Origin: Bacillota bacterium
GTDB taxonomy: Bacteria; Bacillota; Clostridia; Lachnospirales; Lachnospiraceae
DNA length: 64,000 nt
NCBI GenBank assembly: GCA_023409835.1
Contig: JAEYQV010000130.1
Span: 36,533 to 100,532 of the forward strand
Direction of reading: 5' to 3'
The notes beneath the pieces are model-generated. The model ran no database searches and was not told where the DNA came from. It saw nothing but the letters and a program-made list of their open reading frames with translations. Of this stretch, positions 61,866-64,000 are shown in pieces. Position numbers and translations under genes: made by a program. The first letter of the stretch is position 1; each line of letters opens with the position of its first letter.

Positions 61866-62120
61866 ATGTTACATCCATCATATACAGATTTAATGAGAGT
61901 AGTAAACAGTGAGGTAGAGCCGGGGGAACAGCCGGTCGTTAACAGCCGGTATTCCATCGTAATAGCGACTGCCAGACGGGCGAGACAGATCATTAACGGC
62001 GCAGCACCGTTAGTTGAGGTTACTTATCCGAAGCCGTTATCCATAGCTGTTGAAGAGTTATACCAATCAAAGGTCAAAATTGTCGGGGACGATGAAAAGA
62101 ATGATGAGAACCAACAGTAA
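61866..62120 (+). CDS. rpoZ: RNA polymerase omega subunit
   Basis: An 84-residue omega subunit that stabilises RNA polymerase. It has LMRVVNSEVEPGEQPVVNSRY and the conserved IATARRARQIINGA. ATG 61866 has GGAAGGAGA eight bases upstream; the ATG at 61845 precedes that site. The C-terminal tail is acidic (DDEKNDENQQ). It ends the yicC operon at the terminator at 62180. Confidence 0.93.
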   Translation: MLHPSYTDLMRVVNSEVEPGEQPVVNSRYSIVIATARRARQIINGAAPLVEVTYPKPLSIAVEELYQSKVKIVGDDEKNDENQQ

Positions 62121-62179
62121 GTGATCAGTATTTGAAACAGGATGAAATGATACATTGTATTACTTGTCATGAACTAAGC

Positions 62180-62220
62180 AGCACTTTCATATCTGACTAT
62201 ATGAAAGTGCTTTATCGTTT
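62180..62220 (+). terminator. Rho-independent terminator after rpoZ
   Basis: AGCACTTTCATAT (62180-62192) pairs perfectly with ATATGAAAGTGCT (62199-62211), followed by TTATCGTTTT. Confidence 0.9.
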
Positions 62221-62255
62221 TGGCCTTTTTGCAGTGATTGGAAAGGAAGTATCGA

Positions 62256-62957
62256 ATGGATTATAAAGAAGAATTAGACATACCGGAGATCATTCCGGAA
62301 AATCCGGAGGTCAACCCGGAAAAACCGGAGGAGATGTCATTACCGGAAGAAATGGATGAGGATGAGTTCGTAAGCGATGAGCCCTATGATGCTTCTTCCC
62401 TGACAGAGCCGGAGGATATTAAGCCTAACCGCATGAAGGGCTTTTTGTTTGACTTGATATTCTATGGAATTCTGATCTTTGTCTGTATCTATATCATCCC
62501 TAATTATGTATTGCAGAAAACAATCGTAGATGGTTCCTCCATGGAGGAGACCTTATCAGACGGAGATCATTTGTACGTAGAGAAGATATCCTATCGGTTT
62601 GATATGCTGAAGCGTTTTGATATTATTGTATTCTATCCCTTTGGAAGGGGTAGTGAGGAATATTATGTTAAGAGGATCATCGGTCTTCCGGGAGAAACAG
62701 TTCAGATAAAGGAAGGCCTGATTTATATCAATGATGAGGTTTTGGAAGAACATTATGGAGAAGAACCGATCGAAGACCCTGGAAGAGCGGCAGAACCTGT
62801 AATTCTAGGTGAAGATGAATATTTTGTTATGGGTGATAACAGAAACATCAGTAAGGACAGCCGTTATGAGGCAGTGGGTAATGTATCTAAGAAGAATATT
62901 GGTGGACGGGCTTTTTTCAGGATCAGCCCCTTCAGTAAATTTGGTACACTTGATTAA
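62256..62957 (+). CDS. lepB: Signal peptidase I
   Basis: A 233-residue type I signal peptidase. An acidic, Pro/Glu-rich cytoplasmic N terminus of about 60 residues precedes one transmembrane helix (LIFYGILIFVCIYIIP). The catalytic serine is in DGSSMEETL, the catalytic lysine in YYVKRIIGLPG, and the box E motif is GDNRNISKDSR. ATG 62256 is six bases behind AAAGGAAG. The long acidic N-terminal extension with three repeated PE(K/N)PE-type segments is more extended than usual. Confidence 0.95.
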   Translation: MDYKEELDIPEIIPENPEVNPEKPEEMSLPEEMDEDEFVSDEPYDASSLTEPEDIKPNRMKGFLFDLIFYGILIFVCIYIIPNYVLQKTIVDGSSMEETLSDGDHLYVEKISYRFDMLKRFDIIVFYPFGRGSEEYYVKRIIGLPGETVQIKEGLIYINDEVLEEHYGEEPIEDPGRAAEPVILGEDEYFVMGDNRNISKDSRYEAVGNVSKKNIGGRAFFRISPFSKFGTLD

Positions 62958-62975
62958 TAAATTCAGTATTTCTAC

Positions 62976-63004
62976 TTGCATTTTGCATGCAGATTAGGTA
63001 GAAT
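62976..63004 (+). promoter_or_regulatory. Possible promoter before holA
   Basis: TTGCAT (62976-62981), 17 bases, TAGAAT (62999-63004). The -35 match is modest. Confidence 0.4.
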
Positions 63005-63036
63005 AGAGAATGTTCTGAAAGGATGGCTGCACTTTT

Positions 63037-64000
63037 ATGATGATAATTAAAGAGCATATCAAATCCGGCAATTTCAAACAAATCTATCTTCTGTATGGCA
63101 CTGAGGCGTATCTGAAGAAGCTTTACAGAGATAAGCTAAAGACAGCAATCCTCGGTGACAGTAATACTATGAATTACAATTACTACGAAGGAAAATCCCT
63201 TGATATTAAGGAACTGAAGGAAACGGCTCATACACTTCCCTTCTTCAGTGAACGAAGGCTGATCCTCATTGAAAACAGCGGCTTCTTCAAAAGTCAGAGT
63301 GACCTGCCTGAGCTATTAAAGGAAATCCCGGAAAGCACCTTCCTCCTTTTTGTAGAGGATGAGGTTGATAAGAGAAACCGCCTCTTTAAGCTGGTGAAGG
63401 ATGTTGGAACTGTTTCCGAGATGAACGGACTCGATGAGAAGAACCTGAAGCTGTTTGTCGTATCCTTACTGGAACAGGAGGGAAGGAAAATCTCTGAACA
63501 TACGATCACCTATCTGCTGGATAAGTGTGGTACGGATATGATGAACATCCGTAATGAGGTGGATAAGCTGATTAGCTATACCTACGGCAGAAATGTAGTT
63601 ACTGTAGAGGATATCGAGGCAGTAGTTACAGTACAGCTGACAGGAAAGATCTTTCAGATGATTGACGCGATTGGTTCAAAGCAGCAGGACAAGGCTCTGG
63701 AGCTTTACTATGATCTTCTGGCACTCAGAGAGAAACCATTGTCCATCCTGTATCTGATCATAAGACATTTTAATATTCTGCTACAGGTGAAGGATTTATC
63801 CGGAAGAGGCTATCAGGCAGCTACGATCAGCGAAACGGTCGGAATACCGCCCTTTGCTGCTGGTAAATACACAAACCAGTCCAGGAACTTCACCAAGAAA
63901 CGTTTGATTGAGGCTCTGGAATTCGGAACTGAAATCGAAGAGCAGATTAAGACAGGACGAATGCTGGAGAATATCGGAGTGGAGCTGTTTATAATAACCT
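63037..64000 (+). CDS. holA: DNA polymerase III delta subunit (partial)
   Basis: The frame opens at ATG 63037 (or ATG 63040) and runs off the end of the window after 321 codons; the full family length is about 330-345 residues. The delta subunit opens the sliding clamp during loading. It shows FKQIYLLYGTEAYLKK at the start, LPFFSERRLILIENS, FLLFVEDEVDKRNRLFK and LREKPLSILYLIIRHFN. AAAGGA at 63018-63023 is the nearest ribosome binding site. Confidence 0.93.
   Translation, partial: MMIIKEHIKSGNFKQIYLLYGTEAYLKKLYRDKLKTAILGDSNTMNYNYYEGKSLDIKELKETAHTLPFFSERRLILIENSGFFKSQSDLPELLKEIPESTFLLFVEDEVDKRNRLFKLVKDVGTVSEMNGLDEKNLKLFVVSLLEQEGRKISEHTITYLLDKCGTDMMNIRNEVDKLISYTYGRNVVTVEDIEAVVTVQLTGKIFQMIDAIGSKQQDKALELYYDLLALREKPLSILYLIIRHFNILLQVKDLSGRGYQAATISETVGIPPFAAGKYTNQSRNFTKKRLIEALEFGTEIEEQIKTGRMLENIGVELFIIT

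Overview
The window reads as chromosomal DNA of an anaerobic, endospore-forming Firmicute, most likely a Lachnospiraceae-type Clostridium. The evidence is a V-type ATPase operon, a single-chain pyruvate:ferredoxin oxidoreductase, rubrerythrin, a GerA-family germination operon, Gx/NusG-II genes, DUF4474, remA, AGGAGG-type ribosome binding sites and several TTG/GTG starts. No rRNA, tRNA, CRISPR array, prophage or insertion sequence was recognised. Genes are densely packed on both strands.

Layout. 1-6800: V-ATPase operon I-K-E-C-F-A-B-D; the upstream part of subunit I lies outside the window. 7026-9896: Crp/Fnr regulator, rubrerythrin and an FMN oxidoreductase of the nitronate monooxygenase type, a redox or oxygen-stress cluster. 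9960-15370: a structured leader RNA candidate, then gnd and zwf (oxidative pentose phosphate pathway), a cyclase-family hydrolase and an APC permease. 15548-20203: DegV, then on the minus strand a YCF48-like lipoprotein, an AraC regulator and cardiolipin synthase. 20417-24832: a small DUF3787-like protein, pyruvate:ferredoxin oxidoreductase and a DUF6514-like protein. 25070-29041: germination receptor genes A-C-(small membrane protein)-B. 29090-29425: tandem repeats and a large palindrome. 29554-36535: M23 peptidase, DUF421 protein, ABC exporter pair and a wall amidase. 36711-39845: ferredoxin, flavin reductase, phosphoesterase and DUF4474 protein. 40111-42791: Mrp ATPase, a decayed apbE fragment, NusG-II protein, Gx protein and thymidine kinase. 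43150-48416: a BMP-type nucleoside ABC importer. 48739-55287: 4Fe-4S protein, an unusual zinc-ribbon/solute-binding fusion, peroxiredoxin, EamA transporter and HAD phosphatase. 55923-64000: P-type ATPase, Rrf2 regulator with cysK, then yicC-remA-rpoZ, lepB and holA, the last running off the end.

The most striking signal not explained by genes is a short palindromic element, related to GCGGTTGGCTGCC / GGCAGACAATCCGG. It recurs about ten times, and nearly every copy lies directly behind the T-tract of a Rho-independent terminator. Other candidates for new biology are the structured RNA before gnd-zwf, the 107-nt hairpin after cysK, the zinc-ribbon/solute-binding fusion protein, a P-type ATPase with a non-canonical PGEFP motif, an extra small membrane protein in the germination operon, and a promoter whose 17-bp spacer is exactly a palindrome. 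Calls were made by reading the sequence and from memory of protein families; no database search was run.
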